A stretch of DNA of 64,000 nucleotides from Rhodamnia argentea (lineage: Eukaryota; Streptophyta; Magnoliopsida; Myrtales; Myrtaceae): contig NC_063152.1 of NCBI RefSeq assembly GCF_020921035.1, forward strand, positions 29,945,903 through 30,009,902, read 5' to 3'. This document shows, one piece after another, positions 46,911 through 57,017 of the stretch. The notes beneath the pieces were generated by a model. That model saw only the letters and a program-made list of their open reading frames with translations. It was not told the origin of the DNA and did no database searches. Both the position numbers and the translations under genes were made by a program. How positions within the stretch are numbered: position 1 is the first letter of the stretch; every line of letters starts with the position of its first letter.

Positions 46911-47336
46911 TAATTATCCAAAAAATCGTAAGCCTATTATAAGGTGGCCAATTCAGTCCTAAATATTTCAATTATATCAATTTAGTCATAATCCTTTTGA
47001 CGGTTTGCTAATTCAGCCTGAACCAATTGAATTGTGTTAATTTAGTCCTAAACCTTTTGAAGTTTTGCCATTTTAATCTAACCTATTATTTGGGTAATTG
47101 AGAGAAAAGACTACATTGACAAATCGTCAAAATGTTTGGGACTATATTGACAGATCATCTAAAGGAGTGGGATTTAATTGACAAGTCGTTAAAAGAATTA
47201 GGGCTAAATTGGTGCAATTGAAAAGTTTAGGATTAAATTGACAAATCGTCAAAAGGTTTGGGACTAAATTATGACAATTAATAGGTTCATGACTGAATTA
47301 GCTGCCGTACAATAGATTTAGAACTTTTTGGACAAT
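46911..47336. repeat. Fold-back element in duplicated unit A
   Basis: The left arm runs from TTATCCAAAAAATCG through GGTGGCCAATTCAGTC. The right arm ends GACTGAATTAGCTGCCGTAC, then GAACTTTTTGGACAAT. Read on the other strand, the right end reproduces the left end. Internally TTAGTCCTAAACCTTTTGA and its complement recur several times. The matching element of unit B is at 51.4-51.8 kb. Confidence 0.7.
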
Positions 47337-47664
47337 CTTTCCTCTTTCATAGTGTTTAGTCCAATCCTCGGCGTGTCCAACTTTTGAAAACAGAGCACAT
47401 TCGAGTTAGGGAATAAAACAACATAACTCTGGCTAAGATTATGTTCTATGGATATATTGTGATCATTATCAGACTTCCATGTTGAGTTTGAAGCTTAGAA
47501 TAAAAGAGACTATTTACCATGAAATAGAATCTGCAGACAAGCGGGGGAGAAGATCTACAGAAAGAATAAAGCAAACAAGCGAACATTCTAACCAGGCTTA
47601 AATTCCTTTTTTTACGAGGAACAAAACCAACCACCTGCCTCTCGCAGCTTGGACCAGTAGCTAC

Positions 47665-47799
47665 TCATTCTGCTGGCGGGGACGAGGACAAGAAGGCTAA
47701 CATGAATCCAATTGCTAGACCGACGAAAGCCACCATGAGTTCGGACATGAAGGAGAAGCCCCGGCCGCGGCTTCTCCGGTATCTTTGTGTTTTCATCAT
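47665..47799 (-). CDS. Small basic single-pass membrane protein, copy A (or last exon of a larger gene)
   Basis: 44 residues from ATG 47799. The basic head MMKTQRYRRSRGRGFSF is followed by a hydrophobic segment LMVAFVGLAIGFMLAFLSSS and PPAE. No match comes to mind. A second copy at 52945-53076 has the same design, differing by substitutions and by whole-codon indels only (MM to M; one Arg codon). That pattern suggests the frame was maintained before or after duplication. Directly before the ATG both copies read TTTGTAG|GAC, a possible splice acceptor, so this could be the terminal exon of a longer, tail-anchored-type protein. Upstream coding exons were not identified with confidence. Short length limits certainty. 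Confidence 0.5.
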   Translation of the reverse strand: MMKTQRYRRSRGRGFSFMSELMVAFVGLAIGFMLAFLSSSPPAE

Positions 47800-47884
47800 G
47801 TCCTACAAAGATTGGCGAAGGGAAACTATAGTTAATGAAGAAAGACGATATCGTAGCGCCCCATTGTTCCATCGTTTAAAAGCC

Positions 47885-49238
47885 GGATCAAATCGAGATT
47901 GACAGGATCTTGGAATAATCTCCTCAATCAGTCACCAAAATAGATACTTCTATGTTCAACTGCAGTTTGTCCCCCTTCCAAAATAGAACAACACCCGAAG
48001 GAGGACCGGAAAACTCATCTTCAGTCTCTGGCACTTGCTTCATCACTTACCATGTTAAGTATTCATGCACCAAAAAGAGCACTTATCATCCAATTCAGAT
48101 GAAAAAAGGAGCTTCCTTTCAAAAGTTTTCCGAAAGAAGTCTCCACTCAGATGAGTGGCTTCTCTGCAAAACAAGTTTCACAACAGCCATGGCAGATGCA
48201 GAGGGACAAAGAACTAGGGCCGGCAATGCCTGCCGGCTGTAGGATGGCATACAAAGCTCATCCATTGCTCTCTTTCCGTAAATTATTTTGAGATTTCAAG
48301 TCTTTACCCTTACTACTAAAATACACGTAAATGCACGTACATGTTGACTTACGAAAAAAATACTGAGTCCTTTTGGATTAAAACACATCGTACACATGAT
48401 GTAGTAATACACTTGGGTAGAAGTACTTAAAGTTGTTATTTGTTTTCTACATTTTTACCGATAAGTAACATGTAAATTATCAGGATGTCAACACATGTCC
48501 TCTTTAGTACTAGTTGTTATGCCAATAGCAGCGCCGGCCAGCTAAGTTGGTATGGAAGAACTGCTGCACCGCGGGAAATCCTTCTCTATACAACTTCTCG
48601 AACAAGGTTTTTGAATAGAACTTCAATAGGCGAGAGGTGTCAGCACCGCAAGGTGTGAAGCGATCTATGTCCTCTACAGCTTAAAATCTAAAAGTTCAAT
48701 CTCATCCTATGCTTTGATTGTTCTTTCCTTATTAAAGTAGTCGTTTTCGTGGAGATTATTGAACAAAATCAAATCTTTTTTTTTTAAAAAGAAGATCTTT
48801 CATCTCATGGTAGGCTGTCCAATCCTCTTGTGAAACTTTCGACATAAGGTTGTCCTTTAGTCCCTCATCCCAGTTTAGGAAAGAAAATTCACAGAGTACA
48901 TGGTCTTTTAATGATTATCTTGCTATTGATAGCGAGAATTAACGCATTTTATAATTCGCTTAGTTTAAATAGGAAAATTACCTGAGAGATATAAACTGTG
49001 CATGGAAAATTTGAAGTGGGAACGAAAGTAGCATTCCTACTAGGCTTTTATATAATCACATCCTTCTCTTGCCACTAGTATGGATTTCAATCTTCAGTGC
49101 ATGGTGAAATAATCACTTTCTTCCTAAAATCCCGTAAGACACGCCGTGTATATAAAACCCTATTTTGCTTCTCTTCATTCACGCAAACCTGTAGCACGTG
49201 AATCCAACAGAAGGAAACGGTAGAAAAACCAAAGCTAT
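47885..49238. other. Duplicated non-coding DNA between unit A and the next PMEI copy
   Basis: The block at about 48150-48245 (ATGGCTGTTGTGAAACTTG on the minus strand) recurs at 53370-53475 as ATGGCTGTTGTGGAACTTG, possibly an exon remnant of the small-protein gene. The region from 48.3 kb on repeats the PMEI upstream region. 48500-48660 is a unique insertion with a CCGGCCAGCTAAGTTGGTAT phrase, SINE-like but without a clear B box. Confidence 0.4.
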
Positions 49239-49635
49239 ATGGAACGCTCCATGGTCGGTCTCTTCTTCGCCTTCCTTCTCTTCTTAAATGCTCTTGCCGG
49301 CCCAGACGCAGCAGCTGATTGACCAGATCTGCCGCCAGACCGAGGACTACGGGTTCTGCAACAAGACCTTATACCAACACATCTCGGCGGGCCCAGAGAC
49401 GGACATGCAAGGCCTAGATCAGATAGCCATAGAGCAAGGCCTAGAGCGGACCAGCGAGAAGAAGTACTCAGTTCTCGTCACCGACTTGAGGGGTACACCA
49501 CAAGCACATGGAAGCAAGTGCGGGGCATTCAAGGGCAGAGTTCCAAGCCCTTTGAATGAGAGGAATAGGGAGATGAGGATTCTGATCGCCATGTCTCTGA
49601 ACGCTGCTTATTTACTCAGTCGTGGAAGAGTCTGA
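49239..49635 (+). pseudogene. PMEI-family pseudogene, frameshift plus internal deletion
   Basis: The ATG at 49239 opens the usual signal peptide (MERSMVGLFFAFLLFLNALA). A 2-bp loss at GCCGGCCCAGACGCAG (intact type: GCGCAGACGCAG) then shifts the frame. The body continues in another frame with QICRQTEDYGFCNKTLYQH, but it jumps from QGLE to RTSEKKYS, dropping about 48 residues that include the third family cysteine. The tail (PSPLNERNREMRIL) is normal. It is not expected to give a functional inhibitor. It lies tail-to-tail with the intact RING-H2 gene. Confidence 0.9.
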
Positions 49636-50063
49636 ATTGCCGAACCCAAGCAGAACCCAAGCATGACGGTTTTTGGGTTCTTTGTTAAAGAAATCTAGCA
49701 AGATGAAAGTGCTTATGATTTCTTCTATTCCCTCGATCATTATTAAGAAATGAAGTCAAATTCAATTCAAATTAATCACTTTGATTTACTGTTTTTTTTA
49801 CCTCTATTATAAATTAAAAGTAGCAAGAACAAAAATGAAAATGCAGTAGCAAGCAATTAATGAGAGATGATAAATCTTTCGCCCGGAAATTTGGAGATGT
49901 GCAAGTAAAAATAATAGTATAATACCACCGCGGTGTGCACTCATGGGCATCGGCCGATAATTAAAGGGAAGAAAATTGGTATGGATTGCAACCCATACAT
50001 TTCTTCGAAATCAAGAAGAGGAAAGGAAATAATATACTGCAAGATCAAATCCAATTGTCTTGA
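49636..50063. other. Spacer between convergent PMEI pseudogene and RING gene
   Basis: Counterpart of 45.18-45.55 kb in unit A. No gene. Confidence 0.45.
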
Positions 50064-51046
50064 TCAACGCGGTCGTACGCAGGTGTATCGACACAAGGGG
50101 CAAGAACGGCTCCTCTCCAACCATTGCCTGATGCAATCTACGTGATAAATGTGCGAGCAGGGCATTTTCATCGCATCCGTCCCGCCCGCGAGCTCGTCCA
50201 GGCAGATGGTGCACTCGCTCGTCGGATCGCCGTCTTTCACCCTAATTCTCTCCAAAACTGACTCGAAAAGCAAAGGTTGTTCCACTAGCGATGGCAATAA
50301 TTCTGCTTCCAAGAGCACATGAGTCACGATGTAGATGGTTACTTCCATACGGACGAGATTGGCGCCGTCGCTGGCGGGGGTCGTGGTCATCTGAACCGCC
50401 TTGTCGTACATCATTCGGATGATCGGCAGCTGATACTCCACGGGAACGCCAATTGCGGACAGAATGATGGATAAAAACTGTGTATTGCATTCCAAAGTAT
50501 GGGGTTAGTGCATCATGAACTGCCTTGTCGCACATCATCCGAAATTAATTTTTGTACTAAACAAGTTTGAATTACAATAACCAAAGTAAGGACAAGGAAA
50601 AACCTAAAAGTAAGTCTTAATACGTATTCCACACTAATATAAGCTCCTAATGAATAATCTTGCTTTCAGGAAACTAGTCTACCTTGACTTCCTTGTATTT
50701 GTTGGCAGTAGTATGCCAAGAACTCAACCGGCGGTTTGAATAAAACTTCGAAAAGCCGACACTACTCAATTCGTTCCATTTATCAGTAAATTATATGATG
50801 TCGTCAAAATCTAACCTGGCCATCGTTCCAGAGAAGCTCATCGGACCAAACCCGGGTGGGCCATGCGCACGGCAGCGCTCGATGGATTCGTACCTCATCC
50901 CCGCGCCGATGGATGTATTCAAGGGCAAAATTCAACTGGAACGCGATCCGATGATCATCGCCGGTACTCAAGCTGCTTGCCGTACGCATTCTTTGCGCCC
51001 CCATGATCCGCGATTCGTAGTAAGTGTAAGTGTAAGAAGTGGCCAT
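50064..51046 (-). CDS. RING-H2 finger protein, putative E3 ubiquitin ligase, two exons
   Basis: Exon 1 is 51046-50816, ending GGCCAG|GTTAGA. Exon 2 is 50477-50064, after AATACACAG. Both are phase 0 and the product is 214 aa. The C-terminal RING (about residues 165-208) has C-X2-C-X14-C-X-H-X2-H-X2-C-X10-C-X2-C spacing (CTICLDELAGG, PCSHIYHVDC, CPLCRYTC). All eight zinc ligands are present, so E2 binding and ubiquitin transfer are plausible; substrate unknown. The N-terminal 150 residues match only the two local paralogues and no domain I know. There is no signal peptide or membrane segment. The N-terminus has a TYTYTYY mini-repeat missing from the 46-kb copy. Of the three RING copies in the window this is the only one with an uninterrupted frame. 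Confidence 0.8.
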
Positions 51047-51419
51047 GTATCATAACAGAGTTGGTATCACAGAAAATCGAAAGCACCGATGGTCTGAGGA
51101 TGGTCTTTTCGGCTTGTCGGCTGAAGTGAAGCAATTGGAGGGCTTTGAAGTTTATAATGCAAATCTTGAGGATTGGGTCTACATATACATATGAGTTTTT
51201 CCTGGTTCGAGTAGAACTTGTCCAGAGGAAAACGGAAATTGATCGAATAAGATTGAGTCGAGGTTTAATTGGGAAACCGAGAACTAGTAGATCAAGGGCT
51301 TTAAGTCAACTGAAGACAAAATTTCAAACATGATCGGATCCGGGTAAATCACATATGAACCGATTAAATTTAGTTTCCTAATGGGATAGTAGTTTTCTTT
51401 CTATGTGCAATTAGTTACT
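51047..51419. other. Promoter region of the RING-H2 gene
   Basis: Counterpart of 46.5-46.9 kb. No gene. TATA-like TATACATATG near 51183 on the plus strand is not oriented convincingly. Confidence 0.35.
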
Positions 51420-51795
51420 GTGAAAAACAGTTCCAAAAAGTCTTAAACTTATTGTACGGTGGTTAATTCTATCATAAGCCTTTCAAATATGCTAATTTAG
51501 TCCAATTTAGTCCTAAACCTTTCAATTATGTCAATTTAATCCTAAACCTTTTGAAGTTTTTTCAATTTAATCATAAACTTATTATTTGGGTAATTGATCG
51601 GAAGGATTTCATTGGCAAATACAAAAGATTTAGTACTAAATTGACAAATCGTTAAAACATTTATGATTAAATTAGCACAATTGAAATGTTTCGAACTAAA
51701 TTGATAAATTGTTAAAAAGTTTGAGACTAAATTATCACAATTAGAAGGTTTAGGACTAAATATAATAGATTTAAGACCTTTTAGATAATTTTCCC
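51420..51795. repeat. Fold-back element in duplicated unit B
   Basis: Same element and relative position as 46.9-47.3 kb. Left end TTCCAAAAAGTCTTAAACTT and ATTGTACGGTGG; right end TAATAGATTTAAGACCTTTT. Confidence 0.65.
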
Positions 51796-51814
51796 TCTTT
51801 CAATGTTTCGAGTC

Positions 51815-52549
51815 TTCTCTCTCCCGATAGGGTTTCTCTCCACCCAAAGAAAAGCTCCGCCAGCCTCCTCCTTTTCTCCGCAGGACTTTTATGAGGGGGA
51901 GAGAGAGGATCCCTCCCCCTCCCACTCTCCTTTTCCTTTCATTCTCGTTTTTCCATAGCTTCATGTCATAATCTATTTTTCAATTTTCTTTGTTAATTTC
52001 ACGGACAATGGCATCGACTTTCTCCACATGAGGAGTTTTGTTCGGTGAGCTCGGAAGTTCGAAGTGCAAGCATTTCGGAAGAATCTACTATTCCGATCCG
52101 CTCGCTCCAGCTTCGGCACTTACTCCATATAGTCGAGTGCGGCTTCTCTACTACTTCGGTAGTTAGCTTATGCGAAGGTCATTTTATGATCGATTGGTAT
52201 CTGTTTTGCAGATCTTCTCTCCCAATCTAAAGTTAGATTTAGATTTGGGTGCTCTTCTATTCCGATGTAGAAATAGATTTGCAATTTACAAGGCGTTATA
52301 TGTTATGTTTCAACTTGTTGAGGTTACTATCGTTGTCTTTATACGGTGATGGTGATAGGGATGCCGAACTTAAATGCTCACCACCTTTTGGCAAAGGTGT
52401 AATTAGTGGAGAAGGAAATCTTGGTGTGCGCTCATTATTGATGTTGATACGAGATTCGGAAATCGGCCACCGATTATGCATCGATGTATCTGAAGTACTT
52501 CTCTTTCGAATGAAATGAAAATTTTTCTACCGACCAAAAAAAAAAAAAA
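51815..52549 (+). mobile_element. PolyA retroposon copy 2, with an empty paralogous site
   Basis: Begins with pyrimidine-rich TTCTCTCTCCCGATAGGGTT and passes GTTAGATTTAGATTTGGGTG. It carries a frame with LSLYGDGDRDAE and GEGNLGVRS and ends GAATGAAATGAAAATTTTTC plus an A-run (52536-52550). Flanks ATGTTTCGAGTC and AGTTTTGAGCCC look like a diverged target duplication. Unit A at about 47350 reads straight through (GTGTTTAGTCCAATCCTCGG), which is the unfilled site. Confidence 0.75.
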
Positions 52550-52561
52550 AGTTTTGAGCCC

Positions 52562-52944
52562 AATCCTCGGCCTGTCGAACTTTTGAAAAGAAGGGCACTT
52601 CCGAGTTGGGGAATAATTTTGACCCAAAAAAAAAAGTTAGGCAATAAAACAAAGATAGTCCTGGCTAAGATTATGTTCTATGGATACATTGTGATCTTTA
52701 TCCGACTGCCATGTTTTGTTTGAAGCTTAGAATTAGAAGACTTTCCATCCCAGCTTGCAGATTCTATTACCATGTAATAGAATCTGCAATCGCGTGGGAG
52801 AAAATCCACCGAAAGAATAAAGCAAACAAGCAAACTTTCTAACCGGGCTTAAATTTCCGACCAAAAAAAAAAAAACCGGGCTTAAATTTCTTAACAAGGA
52901 ACTAATCCAACCACCTGCGTCTTGCAGCTTTGACCGGTAGCTAC
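52562..52944. other. Unit B counterpart of 47.36-47.66 kb
   Basis: Shared phrases include GGCTAAGATTATGTTCTATG. Small A-run insertions occur near 52626 and 52863. No gene. Confidence 0.45.
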
Positions 52945-53076
52945 TCATTCTGCAGGCGGGGACGAGTACAAGAAGGCTAACATGAATCCAATCGCTGCGC
53001 CGGCCAAAGCCACCACGAGTGCAGACATGAAGGAGAAGCCCCGGCCGCTTCTTCGGTATCTTTGTGTTTTCAACAT
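52945..53076 (-). CDS. Small basic single-pass membrane protein, copy B
   Basis: 43 residues from ATG 53076: basic head MLKTQRYRRSGRGFSF, hydrophobic segment ALVVALAGAAIGFMLAFLYS, tail SPPAE. Same frame and design as the copy at 47665-47799. Changes between the two are substitutions plus whole-codon indels. TTTGTAG|GAC before the ATG may be a splice acceptor. Function unknown. If expressed alone it would be a very short membrane peptide with the basic end facing the cytosol by the positive-inside rule; that is inference. Confidence 0.5.
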   Translation of the reverse strand: MLKTQRYRRSGRGFSFMSALVVALAGAAIGFMLAFLYSSPPAE

Positions 53077-53159
53077 GTCCTACAAAGATCGGGGAAGTGG
53101 GAAACTATCATTAATCAAGAAAGACAATATTGTAGCAACCCATTGTTCATTGCCATCGC

Positions 53160-53692
53160 AATTCCGATAAACAATGAACTTTCATTCAAAAATTTTCCCA
53201 AAGATGTAGCAATATTACTGCCTCGAATTTTTGACAAAACACTGATAGAGAGGAGAAAATGAACATCAAAAGTGTTGAAGTTATTGTCTCACATTGCTTA
53301 ATAATAAGTCTTATCAACGTGAGATTTTGGGTTGGATTTCCTAACGAAAAGAAATCTCTACTCATAGAGGAGAAAAGCAGATGAAAGGCTTCTCTGCGAA
53401 ACAAGTTCCACAACAGCCATGGCAGATGCAGAGGGACAAAGAACTAGGGCAGGCAATGCCTGGAGGCGGTAGGACGGAATACAAAATACACGTAAATGCA
53501 CGTACAATATACTGACTTACGAAAAAAAATACTCATCCATTTAGACTAAAACACATCGTACACATGAGGTATTATGTTTGTGTAAAAGTACTTCGACTTG
53601 TTACATTTTTTCTACATTTTTACCGATCAATTACTGAGATAACAAGTAAGTTATCGGGATGTCGATGCATGTCCTCTACAATGTGATAGGTC
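53160..53692. other. Duplicated non-coding DNA, unit B end
   Basis: Contains the counterpart of the 48150-48245 block at about 53370-53475 and the start of the repeated PMEI upstream region. No gene. Confidence 0.4.
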
Positions 53693-53709
53693 AACTCATC
53701 CTATGCTTT

Positions 53710-54444
53710 AGGTCTGGTTACATCTGTTCTTTTTCCCTAGGGTTTCTCTCCTTCCTGCCTCCGCCCCCCTTCTTTTTCCTGCAAAGCGTTCCCGAGGGAG
53801 AGAGAGGGTTCTTTTTAATAAATTTCTTCATTAATTTTGCGGACGAGCAATTGACATCTAAGCTCGCTGAAGATTGAAGCACGAGTGTTTCGAAAGAATC
53901 TGCTCGCTCCGACTCTAGGTGTTTGTTTTAGATTGTCAAGCGCTTCGCAAATTCTCAAAGCTTTTTCTCTGTCAATCGGCTTATCCGATAGTGATTTTGT
54001 GATCAACATGTATCTTTTTGCAGTTACTCTCTCTCGATCTAGAGTGACATTTAGATTTGGGTGCTCTTCTATTCCAATGTAAAAATAAATCTTGGATTTG
54101 CAAGGCCTTTTTTTTGTACTCTTTCGACTTGTTGAGGTTATTGTTATCTCTGTACGGTGATGGTTCCGGGGACGCCGAACCTAGGCGTGCACCACATTTT
54201 GACAAAGCCGTAGCTACCGGAGAGAGATTTCTTGGTGTGTGCTCGCCACCGATGATAATGCAAGATTCGGTGATCGACCTCCGGTTGTGTTTGAATGCAA
54301 TCACATTTCCGCCTTGAAAAATGAGCGATTTTCTGCGATGCGGGTCAAGTTGGTTCACTTTTTAGATTTACTTACTTTGTGAGATTTTCATTTTTATTTT
54401 GAAGTGATGTATTTCTCTTTGATATGAAATGAAAAAAAAAAAAA
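53710..54444 (+). mobile_element. PolyA retroposon copy 3, with a 17-bp target duplication
   Basis: Flanked by AACTCATCCTATGCTTT (53693-53709) and AACTCATCCTGTGCTTT (54445-54461), a 17-bp duplication with one mismatch. Inside: CCCTAGGGTTTCTCTCC, TTTAGATTTGGGTGCTCTTC, a frame with LSLYGDGSGDAE and GVCSPPMIM, then TATGAAATG and an A-run to 54444. Uninterrupted versions of the target occur at 43.57 and 48.7 kb. Long target duplication plus polyA indicates LINE-driven retroposition. Confidence 0.85.
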
Positions 54445-54822
54445 AACTCATCCTGTGCTTTGAAATTGATTGAGACCCTATGTTAAGCTTTGATTTTAGT
54501 AGGAAAAGTTACTCGTACTATTATAAAGATTTTACCGAAGACATGATCTTCCTTATTAAAGTCGTGGGTTTATAGTCTATTATTAATGATTATCTTGCTA
54601 TTGATAGCGAGAATTACTGCATTTTATAAATCTTCTACTTTAAATAGTGAGAGATATAAGCTGCGCATGGAAAATTTGAAGTGGAAAAGAAATTAGCATT
54701 CCTGCTAAGCAATTCTATAATCACATCCTTCTCTTCCAAACCATAGTTTTGCTTCTCTTCATCCATGCAAAATCGTAACACGTAAATCCAAGAGAAGGAA
54801 ACGGTAGAAAAACCAAAGCAAG

Positions 54823-55215
54823 GTGGAACATTCCATGGCCGCTCTCTTCTTCGCCTTTCTTCTCTTCTCGAATGCCGTCGGCGGCGTGCAGACCGGCAGC
54901 CGATCGACCGGATCCGCCGCCGCACCGAGGACTACGGGTTCTGCAACAAGACCTTCAACCAGCACATCTCGGCGGGCCAAGAGACGGACATGCGAGGCCC
55001 GGCTCGGATAGCCCTAGAGCAAGGCCCGGGGAGCGACACCAATACCCGGGTCTTCGCGAAGAGGTGGTGCGGGAGGTCTCTGACAAGGATCTCCCGAACC
55101 ACATCCAAAATTGCATTAATTTCCGAACCCTTTGAATGAGAGGAACAAGGAGATGAGTATTCTCATCACCATGTCTCCGAACACTGCTTATATACTTAGC
55201 CGAGGAAGAGTTTGA
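54823..55215 (+). pseudogene. PMEI-family pseudogene, start lost, frameshifts and deletion
   Basis: The first ATG of the family is GTG here (54823); the second (54835) remains and opens MAALFFAFLLFSNAVGG. Base losses near CAGACCGGCAGCCGATCG and later changes shift the frame. The stretch from about 55120 is missing, so the sequence jumps from NCIN to the LNERN-type tail, losing the third-to-fourth cysteine region. The stop is at 55213-55215. A retrotransposon LTR begins 15 bp further on. Confidence 0.9.
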
Positions 55216-55229
55216 ACCGCTAAACCCAG

Positions 55230-56645
55230 TGTCGCGACCTAGAAAAAAATAGACGAGTTAATTTTCGGGCTAATGGATTATCGGGTTCATTAATTAACTA
55301 ACCTAACTCGGACTCTCCCAAGTCCATACCAAATCGCAACTTAAGGTTCAAATAATTAACATGCAACGTGTTTTGAATTTGGAGTCGCCACTAATCATTT
55401 TCGGTAGGTTGATTAGAAACCTAAATAAAATAGCGGGAGAAAACTATCTTATTTCCGCGAACCGGAGATTTTGAATTCGGGGATTTGGTTACGCTAGATT
55501 ACTCTAACGCCCTTTCGGTACCATTTTCATGAAAAATATTTGATTTGGCAATTTTGATGGATTTTACTTGAAATTCAAAGATGCAATTTTTTTGGTTTTT
55601 TCTTCTTTTTTATGGGGATGTAAAACATTGAACTTTGTACGATATACACCATGAGTGATTTAGAAAAAAAGAAAACGCAGCCAATCACGAGTATTTACAA
55701 AAATAAATTAACATGTAATAATGCTAAAATTTGGAACACGTGGCATGTCTAAAATAAATAAACAAATGTTCAAACCAAACGATTACATTTTTGTAGATCG
55801 AGATGGAAAAGATTACCTTCTATTACACAAAATCTTACTCACATACATGTTATAGTTCTCTTCAAGATCTCGGAGTTGGAAGAACGCGGCTGTCGTCGAA
55901 AATGGCAAGCAATGGCGTTGTTGGGTGGCGAGAGGCGAAATATGTGTCGGGACTCGTCGAAGATGATGCTCTACTAAAACTCTTTTCTTCACTCTCGAAT
56001 TTTCTCTTCTGATTTTTCTCAAGAACTCTCTTTTTCCTCTCTAAAAATTCCTCTCAAAAACTCTCTCAAAACTCTCTCAATTCTCTTCCACTCCCCCCTC
56101 TAAAACTCTTCTCAAGAGCTCTCTACCTTCTCTATCACCAAAATTCTCCTCCTCAATTCTCAAGAACTCTCCCTCTTTTATAGCCAAATTTCTCCACCCT
56201 TCATTCTTCGTCTTCATTTCTTCACCTTCCATTTTCATCTTCCCTTCTTCATCTTCATTTCTTCACCTTCCATTTTCATCTTCCCTTCTTCATCTTCATT
56301 TCTTCACATTCCATTTTCATCTTCCCTTCATCACCTTCCCTTCATCATCTTTCCTTCTTCATCTTCCCTTCTTCATCTTCTTTTGGTATTTGCAATACAG
56401 TCCCTGAAGTTCCAAGTATTTGTAATGCAGTCCCCGAAATTTTAAGTATTTGCAATACAGTCCCTGAAGTTTCAAATCTTCTCGGTGTATTTTTCCATCC
56501 CGTGCCTAGTCTAGACGCATGCTAAATTAAGTGTTCGCTTTGCCCAATTATATGCCAATGCAATGTACGCTAAAAATAAATATGTGAGATGATTTTTTAT
56601 AATTTTTATGCAAAAAATAGATTAGTCAAAATTTAGGCGTCAACA
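55230..56645 (-). repeat. 3' LTR of the gypsy-type element
   Basis: On the minus strand it starts TGTTGACGCCTAAATTTTGA and ends CTAGGTCGCGACA, with TGT/ACA ends and 1,416 bp. Inside, 56205-56385 holds tandem units of about 41 bp (TTCATTTCTTCACCTTCCAT type) and 56386-56480 three units of about 37 bp (TTTGCAATACAGTCCCTGAA type). The adjoining polypurine tract fixes the orientation. Confidence 0.85.
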
Positions 56646-57017
56646 GCTGCCCCTCTTTGAGTGGAGGCTCGTAGAGGTTCCGCTCAAAGACAAAATTGAA
56701 TCCTAAATTTTGACAGTGCAAATTATGGATGAACTTTTTGGCGGGAGTTTTAATCCCATTTTTTATATAATGAAGTGATGCATGATATGCAAGACCGTAA
56801 ATAACATGTGTCATAATTTCCCTTTTTCATGTTAGAGAAACCTGCACATGGATCGCATACAAGAATACCTGTTTTACCAAATTTCTCGTAAGCTACTTGG
56901 TTCTCTTAATTTCCAAGCTTCTTTTTGCGGATGCAAGGATTTTAAGGTATTTGGCCTATCTGTTATCAGAGACTTCTCCCTAATGCAAGACAGCGCAAGA
57001 TATGTGTGTCGTTTGAG

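Noticed and set aside
48500..48660. Second SINE
   Set aside because: An A-box-like AGCTAAGTTGGTA is present, but I could not find a B box at the right distance.
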